A stretch of 64,000 nt of DNA, from contig CAWIXS010000038.1 of assembly GCA_963840075.1 (NCBI GenBank), positions 1-64,000 on the forward strand, read 5' to 3'. Under the pieces are notes generated by a model that saw nothing but the letters and a program-made list of their open reading frames with translations, was not told the origin of the DNA and did not search any database. The stretch is from AWTP1-13 sp963840075 (GTDB taxonomy: Bacteria > Pseudomonadota > Alphaproteobacteria > Rhizobiales > Hyphomicrobiaceae). This document shows, in pieces, positions 38,531-46,335 of the stretch (position 1 is its first letter; each line of letters opens with the position of its first letter). Both the position numbers and the translations under genes were made by a program.

Positions 38531-39076
38531 ATGCCCAACCAGCCCGGTTCCGCCTACTTCCTCGAGGAGCGCAAGGAGACGCCCGAGACCCACACCTTCT
38601 CGGTGGTGGTGGACAACGAGCCCGGCGTGCTCGCTCGCATCGCCGGCCTGTTCTCCGGCCGCGGATACAATATCGAGAGCCTCACCGTGTCGGAGACGGA
38701 GCACGAGAAGCACCTCTCGCGCTTCACCATCGTCACGACCGGCACGCCGATGATCCTGACCCAGATCAAGAGCCAGCTGGAACGACTGGTCAACGTGCAC
38801 CGCGTCATCGACCTCACCGTGCTGGGCCGGCCCCTGGAGCGCGAGCTGGTGCTGGTCAAGGTGGAGGGCCGGGGCGAGAAGCGCATCGAGGCGCTGCGGC
38901 TCGCCGGCATCTTCCGCGCCAACGTGATCGACGCCTCCACCGACCACTTCGTGTTCGAGCTGACCGGCCGCACCAGCAAGATCGAGCAGTTCATCTCCAT
39001 CATGACGGAGCTGGGCCTGGTCGAGGTCTCGCGCACCGGCATCGCCGCCATCTCGCGCGGCCCCAAGGCCATGTAG
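38531..39076 (+). CDS. ilvN: acetolactate synthase, small regulatory subunit
   Basis: This 181-residue subunit binds valine for feedback inhibition and stimulates IlvB. An N-terminal ACT domain begins HTFSVVVDNEPGVLARIAGL and includes FSGRGYNIESLTVSETE. The C-terminal domain includes ERELVLVKVEGRGEKRIEAL and FVFELTGRTSKIEQFI. The length is as expected for the IlvH type of alphaproteobacteria. The pair with ilvB is intact in order but interrupted by a relic on the other strand. Confidence 0.96.
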   Translation: MPNQPGSAYFLEERKETPETHTFSVVVDNEPGVLARIAGLFSGRGYNIESLTVSETEHEKHLSRFTIVTTGTPMILTQIKSQLERLVNVHRVIDLTVLGRPLERELVLVKVEGRGEKRIEALRLAGIFRANVIDASTDHFVFELTGRTSKIEQFISIMTELGLVEVSRTGIAAISRGPKAM

Positions 39077-39141
39077 CCTTGCTGCCCACATTTCGCCGAC
39101 TGCGTATTGCCTACTCGCCCCTCTTACGGAGGGAGACACCC

Positions 39142-39798
39142 GTGGACCAAGGGACGATGATCAACACCGCGGCGGCGGTGGGGCAGCTTGCGGCAGCGTT
39201 CCTGGCGCTCATCGCGCTGATCGTGTCGGTGCGCACCGCGCGCGCCCAGCAGCAGCTGTCGCAGGCCCTCGCCAAGGAGCAGAGCCAGCTCCTGTTCGAG
39301 CAGGTGCGCATGCAGCGCGACAGCGACATTCTCGGCTGGACGCACGACTGCGTGAACGTGCTGGCGGAGTGCGAGGCGGTCTTCGAGAGCGCCACAGCCC
39401 CCAGCCTCGGCGCAGAGTCGAGAGACCGGCTGCGGGCGCTGCGCCATCGCCTGAGCGCCCTCATCGACTACGGCCGCATGTTCTTCCCCAACCAAGACCC
39501 CGACAAGAAGGGCGTGGACAATCCCGGCGCCTACCAGGGCTTCCGCCAGCGTATCCTGAGCCGCCTGGTCGCCGCCTACACTGTCGTGGCGAAGTTCGAG
39601 CGACTGAAATCGGACGAGCACCGGCTCGAGCGCCTCGCCCGGCTCAACGAGCTCCGGCGCTTGTTCGTCTCGGAGGCGCAACTCGCCATCGATCCGCGCC
39701 GCTTCATCGCGCTCAGGGAGATGAACGAGATCCGCCTCCAGCAGGGCGTCGAGATCCAGAGGCGCGAGGAGCGCGACCCCGCCGAGGCCGACGCGTAG
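39142..39798 (+). CDS. hypothetical membrane-anchored coiled-coil protein
   Basis: The 218-residue protein has one N-terminal membrane helix (AAAVGQLAAAFLALIALIVS) followed by a basic stop-transfer and long helical region. The latter holds RAQQQLSQALAKEQSQLLFE, VNVLAECEAVFESATAP and RLERLARLNELRRLFVSEA. The GTG at 39142 has GGAGGGAGA upstream, and an ATG lies five codons later. It resembles the DUF4760-like or phage-type one-helix proteins found throughout Proteobacteria, but the family is not certain. It directly follows ilvN and may be cotranscribed. Confidence 0.6.
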   Translation: MDQGTMINTAAAVGQLAAAFLALIALIVSVRTARAQQQLSQALAKEQSQLLFEQVRMQRDSDILGWTHDCVNVLAECEAVFESATAPSLGAESRDRLRALRHRLSALIDYGRMFFPNQDPDKKGVDNPGAYQGFRQRILSRLVAAYTVVAKFERLKSDEHRLERLARLNELRRLFVSEAQLAIDPRRFIALREMNEIRLQQGVEIQRREERDPAEADA

Positions 39799-39920
39799 GC
39801 GCGCGGGACCGGCGACAGGGAGCCGGCTGAAGGCGTTCTGCGGGATCTCGGCCGGCATCCTGCGAATGTCCGAGACCAGGATCTCAATCTCGGCGATCTG
39901 CATGTCGGGGGCGACCTGCG

Positions 39921-40016
39921 CTCGCCAACGGCACCCCGAGCAATGAAAAGGTCACGACCGACTTCAGCACCGACCTGCACACGGTGCGGCTGGGCCTCAA
40001 CTTCCGTCTCCAGTAG
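39921..40016 (+). pseudogene. C-terminal fragment of an outer membrane beta-barrel protein
   Basis: The frame reads ALANGTPSNEKVTTDFSTDL then HTVRLGLNFRLQ and a stop. A final strand ending in an aromatic or hydrophobic pattern (RLGLNFRLQ) is typical of Omp25/RopB-like porins of Rhizobiales. Nothing upstream in any frame supplies the rest of the barrel, so only the last strand or two remain. Confidence 0.55.
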
Positions 40017-40104
40017 GCGCGGCCTACTTCGAGGACACGAGGACGCGGACCCGGCACAAGCTGTCTGTCGAGACCTACCACGGCGCCGGCGGTGCGTGAA
40101 GACG

Positions 40105-40191
40105 GTCGGACCCTGCGGGTCCGACTTGGTCCGGCTCCATGGCTCCCACGCCGGTTGTGGAGATGGGGTCAGACCTGCAGGAACTGACCCC
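40105..40191. repeat. two short palindromic repeats (GGGTCAGACC type)
   Basis: GTCGGACCC-TGC-GGGTCCGAC (40105-40125) and GGGGTCAGACC...GGAACTGACCCC (40165-40191) belong to the same family as the palindromes at 24441, 33472 and 42083. They sit between the outer membrane protein fragment and the end of the first cyclophilin gene. Confidence 0.7.
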
Positions 40192-40196
40192 AAGCG

Positions 40197-40664
40197 TCAC
40201 GCGTCGGCGGCGACCTTGAGGGAGACGATCTTGTCGGGGTTCACCACCGGCTCACCCCGTTTGACCTTGTCGACGTTGTCCATGCCCTCGATCACCTTGC
40301 CCCACACCGTGTACTGCTTGTCGAGGAAGCCGGCATCGGCGAAGCAAATGAAGAACTGGCTGTTGGCGCTGTTGGGGCTCTGCGCACGCGCCATCGAGCA
40401 GGTACCACGCACGTGCGGCTCGGCGTTGAACTCGGCCGGCAGGTTCGGGTACTTCGAGCCGCCGGTGCCGATGCCGTCGGGGCAGCCACTCTGGGCCATG
40501 AAGCCGTCGATGACACGGTGGAACACGATGCCGTCGTAGAAGCCCTCGCGCGCCAGGGTCTTGATGCGCTCGACGTGCTTGGGCGCGAGGTCGGGCCTCA
40601 GCGCAATGACGACCTTGCCTTGGGTCGTCTCCATTATGAGGGTGTTCTCTGGGGTGGTGACCAT
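40197..40664 (-). CDS. cytoplasmic cyclophilin, peptidyl-prolyl cis-trans isomerase
   Basis: The 155-residue protein is a single cyclophilin domain without signal sequence. The catalytic arginine and its surroundings are in FYDGIVFHRVIDGFMAQSGC. GTGGSKYPNLPAEF and SPNSANSQFFICFADAGFLD complete the proline pocket, and YTVWGKVIEGMDNVDKV ends the core. MVTTPEN at 40664 with GGAG upstream is the start, and the extra 30 codons upstream are repeat-derived. It forms a tandem pair with an exported paralogue, as in many Rhizobiales next to coaD. Confidence 0.95.
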   Translation of the reverse strand: MVTTPENTLIMETTQGKVVIALRPDLAPKHVERIKTLAREGFYDGIVFHRVIDGFMAQSGCPDGIGTGGSKYPNLPAEFNAEPHVRGTCSMARAQSPNSANSQFFICFADAGFLDKQYTVWGKVIEGMDNVDKVKRGEPVVNPDKIVSLKVAADA

Positions 40665-40684
40665 TGGGGGCTCCGTTTGAGATC

Positions 40685-40756
40685 GTGAAGTCGTGAGATC
40701 GTGAAGTCGTGCGTGATTTTCCGATTTCACGATTTCACGACTTGGCGATTTCACGA
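40685..40756. repeat. inverted array of octamer repeats between the two cyclophilin genes
   Basis: The left half is four near-copies of an octamer (GTGAAGTC, GTGAGATC, GTGAAGTC, GTGCGTGA). The right half is four copies of the inverted form (TTTCACGA, TTTCACGA, CTTGGCGA, TTTCACGA), with TTTTCC between. If transcribed it folds as one long hairpin. It spans almost the whole gap between two genes of the same operon-like pair. Confidence 0.75.
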
Positions 40757-40760
40757 GTTT

Positions 40761-41300
40761 CTATTTCGCCTGATCCGCGAGCAGGTACACCTTCCACATC
40801 ACGTCGGGCTCGCGCGGGGGCTGGCCGCGCGCGATCTTGTCGACATGCTCCATGCCCTGGATCACCTCGCCCCACAGGGTGTACTGGCCGGTGAGATGGC
40901 CGCAGCCGTCGTAGCAGATGAAGAACTGACTGTTGGCGCTGTTGGGGCTGCTGCTGCGTGCCGCGCCAATGCTGCCGCGCTTGAAGGGAACGCTGGCTTT
41001 GAACTCGGCGGGCAGGTCCGGGAGGCTCGAGCCGCCGGTGCCGTCGCCCCTGGGATCGCCGGTCTGGGCCATGAAGCCGTCGAGCACGCGGTGGAACTTG
41101 AGGCCGTTGTAGAAGCCCTGCTTGGCCAGCACCTTGGCGCGCTCGACGTGCTTGGGCGCGAGATCGGGACGCAGCTTGATCAGGACTTTGCCGGTCTTCA
41201 GCTCGATCACCAGCGTGCTCTCCGGATCGGGCGTCTGCGCGCCGGCCGCGGCGGCGAACGCAAAGGTGGCCAACACGAGACAGATCGCGATGCGGTTCAC
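40761..41300 (-). CDS. exported cyclophilin, peptidyl-prolyl cis-trans isomerase
   Basis: The 179-residue precursor begins at GTG after GGAG, with the signal peptide NRIAICLVLATFAFAAAAGA cleaved near GAQ. The mature cyclophilin carries GLKFHRVLDGFMAQTGDP, with the catalytic Arg and Phe, GTGGSSLPDLPAEF, and SPNSANSQFFICYDGCGHLT. It catalyses proline isomerisation in periplasmic folding. It is a paralogue of the neighbouring cytoplasmic enzyme, and both share transcription direction with coaD upstream. Confidence 0.95.
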   Translation of the reverse strand: MNRIAICLVLATFAFAAAAGAQTPDPESTLVIELKTGKVLIKLRPDLAPKHVERAKVLAKQGFYNGLKFHRVLDGFMAQTGDPRGDGTGGSSLPDLPAEFKASVPFKRGSIGAARSSSPNSANSQFFICYDGCGHLTGQYTLWGEVIQGMEHVDKIARGQPPREPDVMWKVYLLADQAK

Positions 41301-41337
41301 TGAAGGCTCCAACTTGGTGGGATGGTGAGTGGCGAAT

Positions 41338-41574
41338 GGTGAGATGGTGAGTTTTCCGTCGGCGCTTGTGAAGGTGTGGCGGCTCCGGTCCCGTTCGTCA
41401 AAGCGAAGGCAGCGAGTAGCGGCGTTGCAGGAGACCTACGCTGCACCAATCACATCCCAGCGGTTTCGATTGAAGCACAAAGAAGGACGATCTGATTTCT
41501 CGCCTGCTTGTGAAGGTGAAGCTTCCTGTCACCACCGCCCCAAATCTCACCACCTCACCACTCACCATCTCACC
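41338..41574. repeat. intergenic element bounded by 14-bp inverted repeats (GGTGAGATGGTGAG)
   Basis: The left boundary GGTGAGATGGTGAG (41338-41351) is mirrored exactly at the right (41561-41574). Further GGTGAG-type units flank both sides (from 41316 and from 41546). The right end overlaps the stop codon of coaD. A sister element with the same repeat words is at 48527-48739. The interior of about 210 bases has no gene. Confidence 0.65.
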
Positions 41575-42067
41575 CCTTGGCCTTCGCGGCCAGGCGCTTG
41601 GCGACGGCGGGGGAGACGAACTGGGAGACATCACCGCCCATCAGCGCGATTTGTCGCACGAGGGTGCCCGTGATGTGGCGTACGCCGTGGCTCGCCGGCA
41701 GGAACACCGTGTCGACGCCGGGAGCCATGGTGCCGTTCATGCCCGCCATCTGCATCTCGTAGTCGAAATCGGTGCCGTCGCGCAGGCCGCGAAAGATCAG
41801 CGACGCCCCGGCCGCTCTGGCGGCATCGACTGTCAGGTTGTCGAACGTTACGATCTCGATCCTGCAGCCTGTCCGCTCGGCGATGGGAGCGGTCTCCGCC
41901 TCGAGCATCTCGATCTTCTCCGCGGGGGAGAACAGCGGCGCCTTGCCGGGATGCAGGCCGATGCCGACGACCAGCTCATCGACCATGCGTGCCGCGCGCG
42001 CGATCACGTCCATGTGCCCGTTGGTGACGGGGTCGAACGAGCCGGAGGTGAAGCCGATGCGTTTCAT
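41570..42067 (-). CDS. coaD: phosphopantetheine adenylyltransferase
   Basis: The 165-residue protein carries out the fourth step of coenzyme A synthesis, transferring AMP from ATP to 4'-phosphopantetheine. The nucleotidyltransferase signature FTSGSFDPVTNGHMD has TNGH at 15-18. GIGLHPGKAPLFSPAEKIEM, IFRGLRDGTDFDYEMQMAGM and the C-terminal ITGTLVRQIALMGGDVSQFV complete the fold. ATG 42067 is the conserved start. The gene is preceded by two palindromic repeats and followed by the cyclophilin pair. Confidence 0.97.
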   Translation of the reverse strand: MKRIGFTSGSFDPVTNGHMDVIARAARMVDELVVGIGLHPGKAPLFSPAEKIEMLEAETAPIAERTGCRIEIVTFDNLTVDAARAAGASLIFRGLRDGTDFDYEMQMAGMNGTMAPGVDTVFLPASHGVRHITGTLVRQIALMGGDVSQFVSPAVAKRLAAKAKG

Positions 42068-42082
42068 GATCGGTGTCAGCCC

Positions 42083-42176
42083 GGTGTCAGACCCCGAGGG
42101 TCTGACACCCTTTCGCAACTGCCGTTGGAGCCGTGGTGTCAGCCCCAGCGTTCGCAGGGGCGGAGGGTCTGACACC
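42083..42176. repeat. two short palindromic repeats upstream of coaD
   Basis: GGTGTCAGACC...GGTCTGACACC (42083-42109) is a perfect member of the GGGTCAGACC family. At 42135-42176 GGTGTC...GACACC encloses a longer inserted stem (CCCCAGCG...CGCAGGGGCG). They fill the gap between coaD and the SIMPL-domain gene on the same strand. Confidence 0.7.
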
Positions 42177-42186
42177 TATCACGGCC

Positions 42187-42906
42187 TCAGCGCAGCGCAT
42201 AGACCACGCTGACCTCGACCACGAGGCGCCGCGTTCCCGCTTCGATCGGCGGAGCGGCCTTGTGCCTCACGGCCATTGTCGGCACCGCCACATCGAGCCC
42301 GCCCTCGGAGATACGCAGCACGGGGCCGAGCTGGGCGCCCGCCGCCTTGGCGTAGAGCTCGCCGCGCCGGCGCGCGTTCTCGATCGCGTTGCGCCGTGCC
42401 TCGTCGGCCAGCTTCTCGGCGTCCGCAACGCCAAAGGAGATCTGGTTGATCTGGTTGGCGCCGAGCGAGATCGCCAAATCCGCGATCTCGCCGAGCCGCT
42501 TCACGTCGCGCACGGTCAGGCGCACCAGATTCGACACCCGATAACCGTCGATGGCTGCAGGGCGCCCCTCCTTGGCCTGGGTGTAGCGCGGCGCGACGTT
42601 GAGCTGCGTCGTCTGCAGGTCACCGGCGGGGAAGCCGGCTCCCTTCAGACCGTCGATCAGCCTGGCCATGACGGTGCTGTTGCGCGCAATCGCATCCCTG
42701 GCGGAGCCCGATTCGGTGACGACGCCGGCGGAGATGTAGGCGATATCGGGCTCCGCCGTCACCGAGCCCGTCGCCGAGACGGTCACGGTCCTTTCCGTCT
42801 TGTCGGCGTCCGCCGCCGTCGCCGGCCGCGCTTCGAGCAAAGGCAGCCAGGCGAGCGTGCCTGCCAGCGCCCCCAGGACGAAAACCCTCGACATGCAATT
42901 GTTCAT
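42187..42906 (-). CDS. SIMPL/DUF541 domain periplasmic protein
   Basis: The 239-residue precursor starts at ATG 42906 with a signal peptide (NCMSRVFVLGALAGTLAWLP) cleaved near TAA. The SIMPL domain begins RTVTVSATGSVTAEPDIAYI. It includes NSTVMARLIDGLKGAGFPAG, then DLQTTQLNVAPRYTQ, and the C-terminal RRLVVEVSVVYALR. The family (YggE-like) is periplasmic and linked to protection from oxidative stress in E. coli, with the mechanism unknown. A longer frame reaching 42966 adds no recognisable sequence. Confidence 0.9.
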   Translation of the reverse strand: MNNCMSRVFVLGALAGTLAWLPLLEARPATAADADKTERTVTVSATGSVTAEPDIAYISAGVVTESGSARDAIARNSTVMARLIDGLKGAGFPAGDLQTTQLNVAPRYTQAKEGRPAAIDGYRVSNLVRLTVRDVKRLGEIADLAISLGANQINQISFGVADAEKLADEARRNAIENARRRGELYAKAAGAQLGPVLRISEGGLDVAVPTMAVRHKAAPPIEAGTRRLVVEVSVVYALR

Positions 42907-43055
42907 CGTGCACCCCAATGAGCCGCACCTTGCCGTAGCGGACGCGCGATCGAACAACGGCTTCATGTCCGAAAGATGCCTCGGCCGGTCCCGGGATGCC
43001 CGGCCATTTCCAAGGCGCGGTAAACTGGTGTACTAGAGGCGACCCGTTGGGAATC

Positions 43056-43131
43056 GGGCCCGTAGCTCAATGGTTAGAGCCGGCGGCTCATAACCGTCTG
43101 GTTGCAGGTTCGAGTCCTGCCGGGCCCACCA
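43056..43131 (+). tRNA. tRNA with CAU anticodon, probably tRNA-Ile2
   Basis: The 76-base cloverleaf has acceptor GGGCCCG/CGGGCCC, D arm GCTC/GAGC, anticodon loop CTCATAA, T arm GCAGG/CCTGC and encoded ACCA. The anticodon is CAU. The sequence around the anticodon and T arm resembles E. coli tRNA-Ile2 (lysidine-modified, reading AUA) more than elongator tRNA-Met. The loop alone cannot decide between Ile2 and Met. Confidence 0.95.
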
Positions 43132-43189
43132 AGCTGGCCGGGAGCGGCGCACACCGGGCCCACCAAGCTGGCCGGGAGCGGCGCACACC
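43122..43189. repeat. 34-bp tandem repeat containing the tRNA 3' end
   Basis: Two identical 34-base units begin GGGCCCACCAAGCTGGCCGG and end GCACACC. The first unit starts inside the acceptor stem of the tRNA. The second repeats its last ten bases plus the CCA, and a third GGGCCC follows. Slippage or an attachment-site duplication at a tRNA end would both give this. Confidence 0.9.
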
Positions 43190-43217
43190 GGGCCCGGCGG
43201 TCCAACAGGCAGTTTAC

Positions 43218-44265
43218 GTGCAACAACCTGGGTTGCAGAAGCGTCCGCTCGCGGCGCTGCTCCTCTCGGACGGCAAGCCCGGCCACTACCATCTGGCCGA
43301 AGGCGTGCTCGCCGCCGTGGCCAGGCTGCGTCCGGTGGAGACGCAGCGCCTGACGCTGCACCGGCGCCGCTGGCTGCCCACGCGCGCGCTCTACCACCTC
43401 CTCAATCGCGGCACATCGCCCGCACTCGTTCTCGGACTGGGCTATGGCCTCGGCGCGAGCGACCTGCCGGCCGCCGATGTCGTCGTCTCAGCGGGCGGAG
43501 AGACGCTTGCGGCCAATGCCGCCGCCGCCAAGCTGCTCGCCGCGCCCAACATATTCTGCGGCCGCATCCGCCGCCTCGAGCCGGCGCACGTGCGCCTCGT
43601 CATCGCCTGGCTGGAGAAGCGCGCCGCGCTGCCCAACCATCTGCTGGCCCTGCCGCCCTCGCCCTTCGAGGTGGCAGCGCCGCGCGGGCCGCATCCGCTC
43701 GGCCCGGCGAGCCCGCCGCGGCTCGCCGGCGTGCTCATCGGCGGCAACTCCGGCTCGGTGCGCTACGCCGCGGAGGATTGGGAGCGGCTCGTGGGCTTCC
43801 TGCGCGAGTCCCACCGCAGCTGCGGCATCCGCTGGCTCGTGACCACCTCGCGCCGCTCCGGACCGGAGATCACAAACGCGCTGGCGGCCCTGGCGGCCGA
43901 GGCGGACGGCCCAATCGAGCGGTTCATCGACTACCGCGTCGCCGGGCCCGGCACGCTGGGGCAAATCCTGGGCGCAGTGCAGGCGGTGCTGGTGACGGCC
44001 GAACTCCTCGTCCATGATCACCGACGCCGTCGGGGCGCGCCTTCCCACCGTGGGCCTCAGCTGCGACCGCGGCGCGATGGAGGAGGGTGAGGCGGAGTTC
44101 CGCAAGCTCATGGCGCGCCGTGGCTGGTATCGCCCGCTCAGCTTCGCCGAGCTGCGGCCCGAGACGTTTCTCGAGGCACTCGGGCAGGTGACGCCGCGCG
44201 CCACCAGCGCCATCGACGACCTCGCGGCGTCGCTCCAGGAGCGCCTGCCCGAGCTGTTCACGTAG
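43218..44265 (+). pseudogene. ELM1-family (GT-B-like) protein, single-base frameshift
   Basis: From GTG 43218 the frame reads LAALLLSDGKPGHYHLAEGV then GETLAANAAAAKLLAAPNIF and PRLAGVLIGGNSGSVRYAAE, as in the mitochondrial-fission ELM1/COG3660 group. Near 44008 one extra A (GCCGAACTCC) shifts the frame. The correct frame continues SSSMITDAVGARLPTVGLSC and RGWYRPLSFAELRPETFLEA to the stop at 44265. The intact product would be about 348 residues. The fold is similar to sugar-nucleotide glycosyltransferases. No reaction is established in bacteria. Confidence 0.82.
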
Positions 44266-44354
44266 CGAGGGAGGATTGATGCTCGGTCATCGTCGAGGGA
44301 CAAGGTGGGTTGCAAGACATTCGAGGTCGGGAGTCCCCCACCCCCAACCCCTCC

Positions 44355-44422
44355 CCGGCTGCGCCGAAGGCGCACAAGCGAGCTTCGCTCGCTTTGGCCC
44401 CTGGGGGGCCAGAGGGGAGGGG
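44355..44422. repeat. inverted repeat with CCCCTCCCC/GGGGAGGGG ends
   Basis: CCCCTCCCC at 44357 and GGGGAGGGG ending near 44421 enclose two small hairpins (GCGCCGAAGGCGC and AGCGAGCTTCGCTCGCT) and GGCCCC...GGGGGGCC. A sister with the same outer words is at 54018-54068. It lies between convergent genes and could terminate transcription from either side. Confidence 0.65.
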
Positions 44423-44438
44423 AATGCGTCGGCGCTTG

Positions 44439-45683
44439 TCAGCCGGGCGGTGGGCCGAACACCAGGACGGCGTTGAGGCCGCCGAAGGCGAACGAGTTCG
44501 ACATGGCGTAGGCGACCCGCTGCTCGCGCCCGACGTTGGGGACGTAGTCGAGGTCGCACTTGGGGTCGGGCTCGTCCAGCCCCGCCGTGGGCGGCACCCA
44601 GCCCTCGCCGATCGCCTTGATACAGGCGACGGCCTCGATGCCGCCGCCCGCGCCCAGCGGGTGGCCGTGCATCGACTTGGTTGAGGAGATGGCGAGCTTC
44701 TTGGCGTGGTCGCCGAACACCATCTTGATGGCGTCGGTCTCGTTGATGTCGTTGATCGTCGTCGCCGTGCCGTGGGCGTTGAGATACTGGATGTCGGAGG
44801 GCGCGAGCCTGGCATCCTCCAGGGCGAGCCGCATCGCCTCCTTGGGACCTTCGATGTCGGGGTTGACCATGTCCTTGCTGTCGGCGGTCATGCCGAAGCC
44901 CACGAACTCGGCCAGGATGGGCGCGCCGCGCGCCTTGGCGTGCTCCAGTGACTCGATCACCAGGATGCCGGCGCCCTCGCCCAGAACGGTGCCGTTGCGC
45001 TTCTTGGCGAACGGGAAGATGCCCTGCGGTGAGAGCACGTGCATGGCCTGCCATGCCCGCATGGTGCCGTAGGTGATGGCGGCCTCGGCCGCGCCGACGA
45101 TGGCCACGTCCACCAGGCCGTGGCGGATATAGTCGCGGCCGATACCGATGGCGTGGGCAGCCGTGGAGCAGGCGCTGCAGGTGGCAAACACCGGGCCCTT
45201 GATCCCGAGCTCGATGCCGACGTGCGCTGTCGCCGAGGAGCCGATGATGCGGATCAGCGTCATCGGGTTGGTGGCCTTCTTCTTCTTGATGAAGAGGTCG
45301 CGGTAGGCGTCCTCCACCGCCACCAGGCCTGCGCCTCCCGAGCCGATGATGCACGCCGCCCGATAGGGGTCCTTGAAGGGCCGCTCGAGCCGCGACATGG
45401 TCACGGCTTCATCGGCTGCCGCGGCGGCGAACAGGGAATATCGGTCGGCGTACTGGACGGCCTTGTCGCGCGTGAAATTCGTCAGCCGGACCTTGGGGTC
45501 GAAATCCTTGACCTGGGCCGCGATCAGGATTTTGAGATCATCGACCGGGAAGCCGCTGAGCTCCCCCACGCCGACCTGCGCACGCCGGCAGCCGGCCCAG
45601 AAGTCGGGCACAGTATTGCCGATGGGCGTCACGGCCCCCATGCCCGTAACGACCACACGGCGCGATCGGCCGGATTGCGTCAT
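44439..45683 (-). CDS. beta-ketoacyl-ACP synthase, FabF/NodE-like
   Basis: The 414-residue condensing enzyme extends acyl chains on ACP. The Cys-His-His catalytic set is C172 in TCSACSTAAHAIG, H304 in LNAHGTATTINDIN and H341 in STKSMHGHPLGAGGG, with Lys336. The GGAGLVAVEDAYRDLF loop and GTVLGEGAGILVIES are typical of KAS II. A dedicated acyl carrier protein gene is 52 bases upstream, as in nodFE-type pairs. Primary fatty acid synthesis usually lies in fab clusters, so a special lipid or long-chain product is likely. Confidence 0.92.
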   Translation of the reverse strand: MTQSGRSRRVVVTGMGAVTPIGNTVPDFWAGCRRAQVGVGELSGFPVDDLKILIAAQVKDFDPKVRLTNFTRDKAVQYADRYSLFAAAAADEAVTMSRLERPFKDPYRAACIIGSGGAGLVAVEDAYRDLFIKKKKATNPMTLIRIIGSSATAHVGIELGIKGPVFATCSACSTAAHAIGIGRDYIRHGLVDVAIVGAAEAAITYGTMRAWQAMHVLSPQGIFPFAKKRNGTVLGEGAGILVIESLEHAKARGAPILAEFVGFGMTADSKDMVNPDIEGPKEAMRLALEDARLAPSDIQYLNAHGTATTINDINETDAIKMVFGDHAKKLAISSTKSMHGHPLGAGGGIEAVACIKAIGEGWVPPTAGLDEPDPKCDLDYVPNVGREQRVAYAMSNSFAFGGLNAVLVFGPPPG

Positions 45684-45735
45684 TTAGACCTTTTGCCTTC
45701 CCTAGCAGCGCAGTGACGCAGTGCCCCCGTGTACC

Positions 45736-46008
45736 CTACGCCTTGGCGGGGGCGGCCGCCGTCCCTTCTTCTATCAGGCTGCGCACGCGGTCCACCACCG
45801 ATCCCACCGTCTTGAAGTCGGCGGCTTCCTCGTTGGCGTTGTAGGGAATCTCGATCCCGAAGCTGTCCTCGATGTCGAACACGATCATGGCGAGGTCGAG
45901 AGACTCGATCTTCAGGTCGGTCAGTGCCGTGCCGAGCCCGATATCATCCCGCGGCTCCTTCATGTGCTTCTTTAGGATGTCGATGATCTTGGTCGCTACT
46001 TCGTCCAT
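45736..46008 (-). CDS. specialised acyl carrier protein
   Basis: The 90-residue ACP carries the phosphopantetheine attachment serine S36 in LTDLKIESLDLAMIVFDIED. The residue before Ser is Glu where common AcpP has Asp. Helix II is acidic, as required to dock a synthase. The C-terminal tail EEGTAAAPAKA is longer than in AcpP. Together with the ketosynthase just downstream it forms a NodF/NodE-like pair. The divergent neighbour is an acyl-CoA ligase. Confidence 0.92.
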   Translation of the reverse strand: MDEVATKIIDILKKHMKEPRDDIGLGTALTDLKIESLDLAMIVFDIEDSFGIEIPYNANEEAADFKTVGSVVDRVRSLIEEGTAAAPAKA

Positions 46009-46335
46009 CTCTCTCTCCCACAGTGCCTAGGAACCAGGCATGTCGGGACCTTATTCGGCTCACGATGCTCTCCATCCGGACACGCCCGGATGTTCGTTCA
46101 AGTTGTCCACATATACACAAAAATCGGATTAGTCCAGCCGAGGCAATGTCTCATCAGAGAACACAAATTGCCTCGCGGCGCGGATCGCCGCAAGACCGAA
46201 ACCGGCCGATCTGGTCAGCTCGCCAAAAAGCGTGCTCAATGGCTAAAGCAAGTGTAAAACCCCGTCAGACTTCAGGACAATGCATCAGGTGCACCCTCCC
46301 CGAGGGGTGCTCGCGTGCACCCGGAGGACGCCACG
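46009..46335. other. divergent control region between ACP and acyl-CoA ligase
   Basis: These 327 bases contain promoters for two opposite transcripts. A GC-poor patch near 46095-46140 (TTGTCCACATATACACAAAA) is the likely melting region for the ACP/ketosynthase side. CCGGAGGACG is the ribosome site of the ligase. No coding frame stands up. The MerR gene product downstream may bind here, although no clear dyad was found. Confidence 0.5.

Noticed and set aside
40685..40756. CRISPR-like short repeats
   Set aside because: Units are 8 bases without spacers and are arranged as an inverted array. No cas gene lies in the window.
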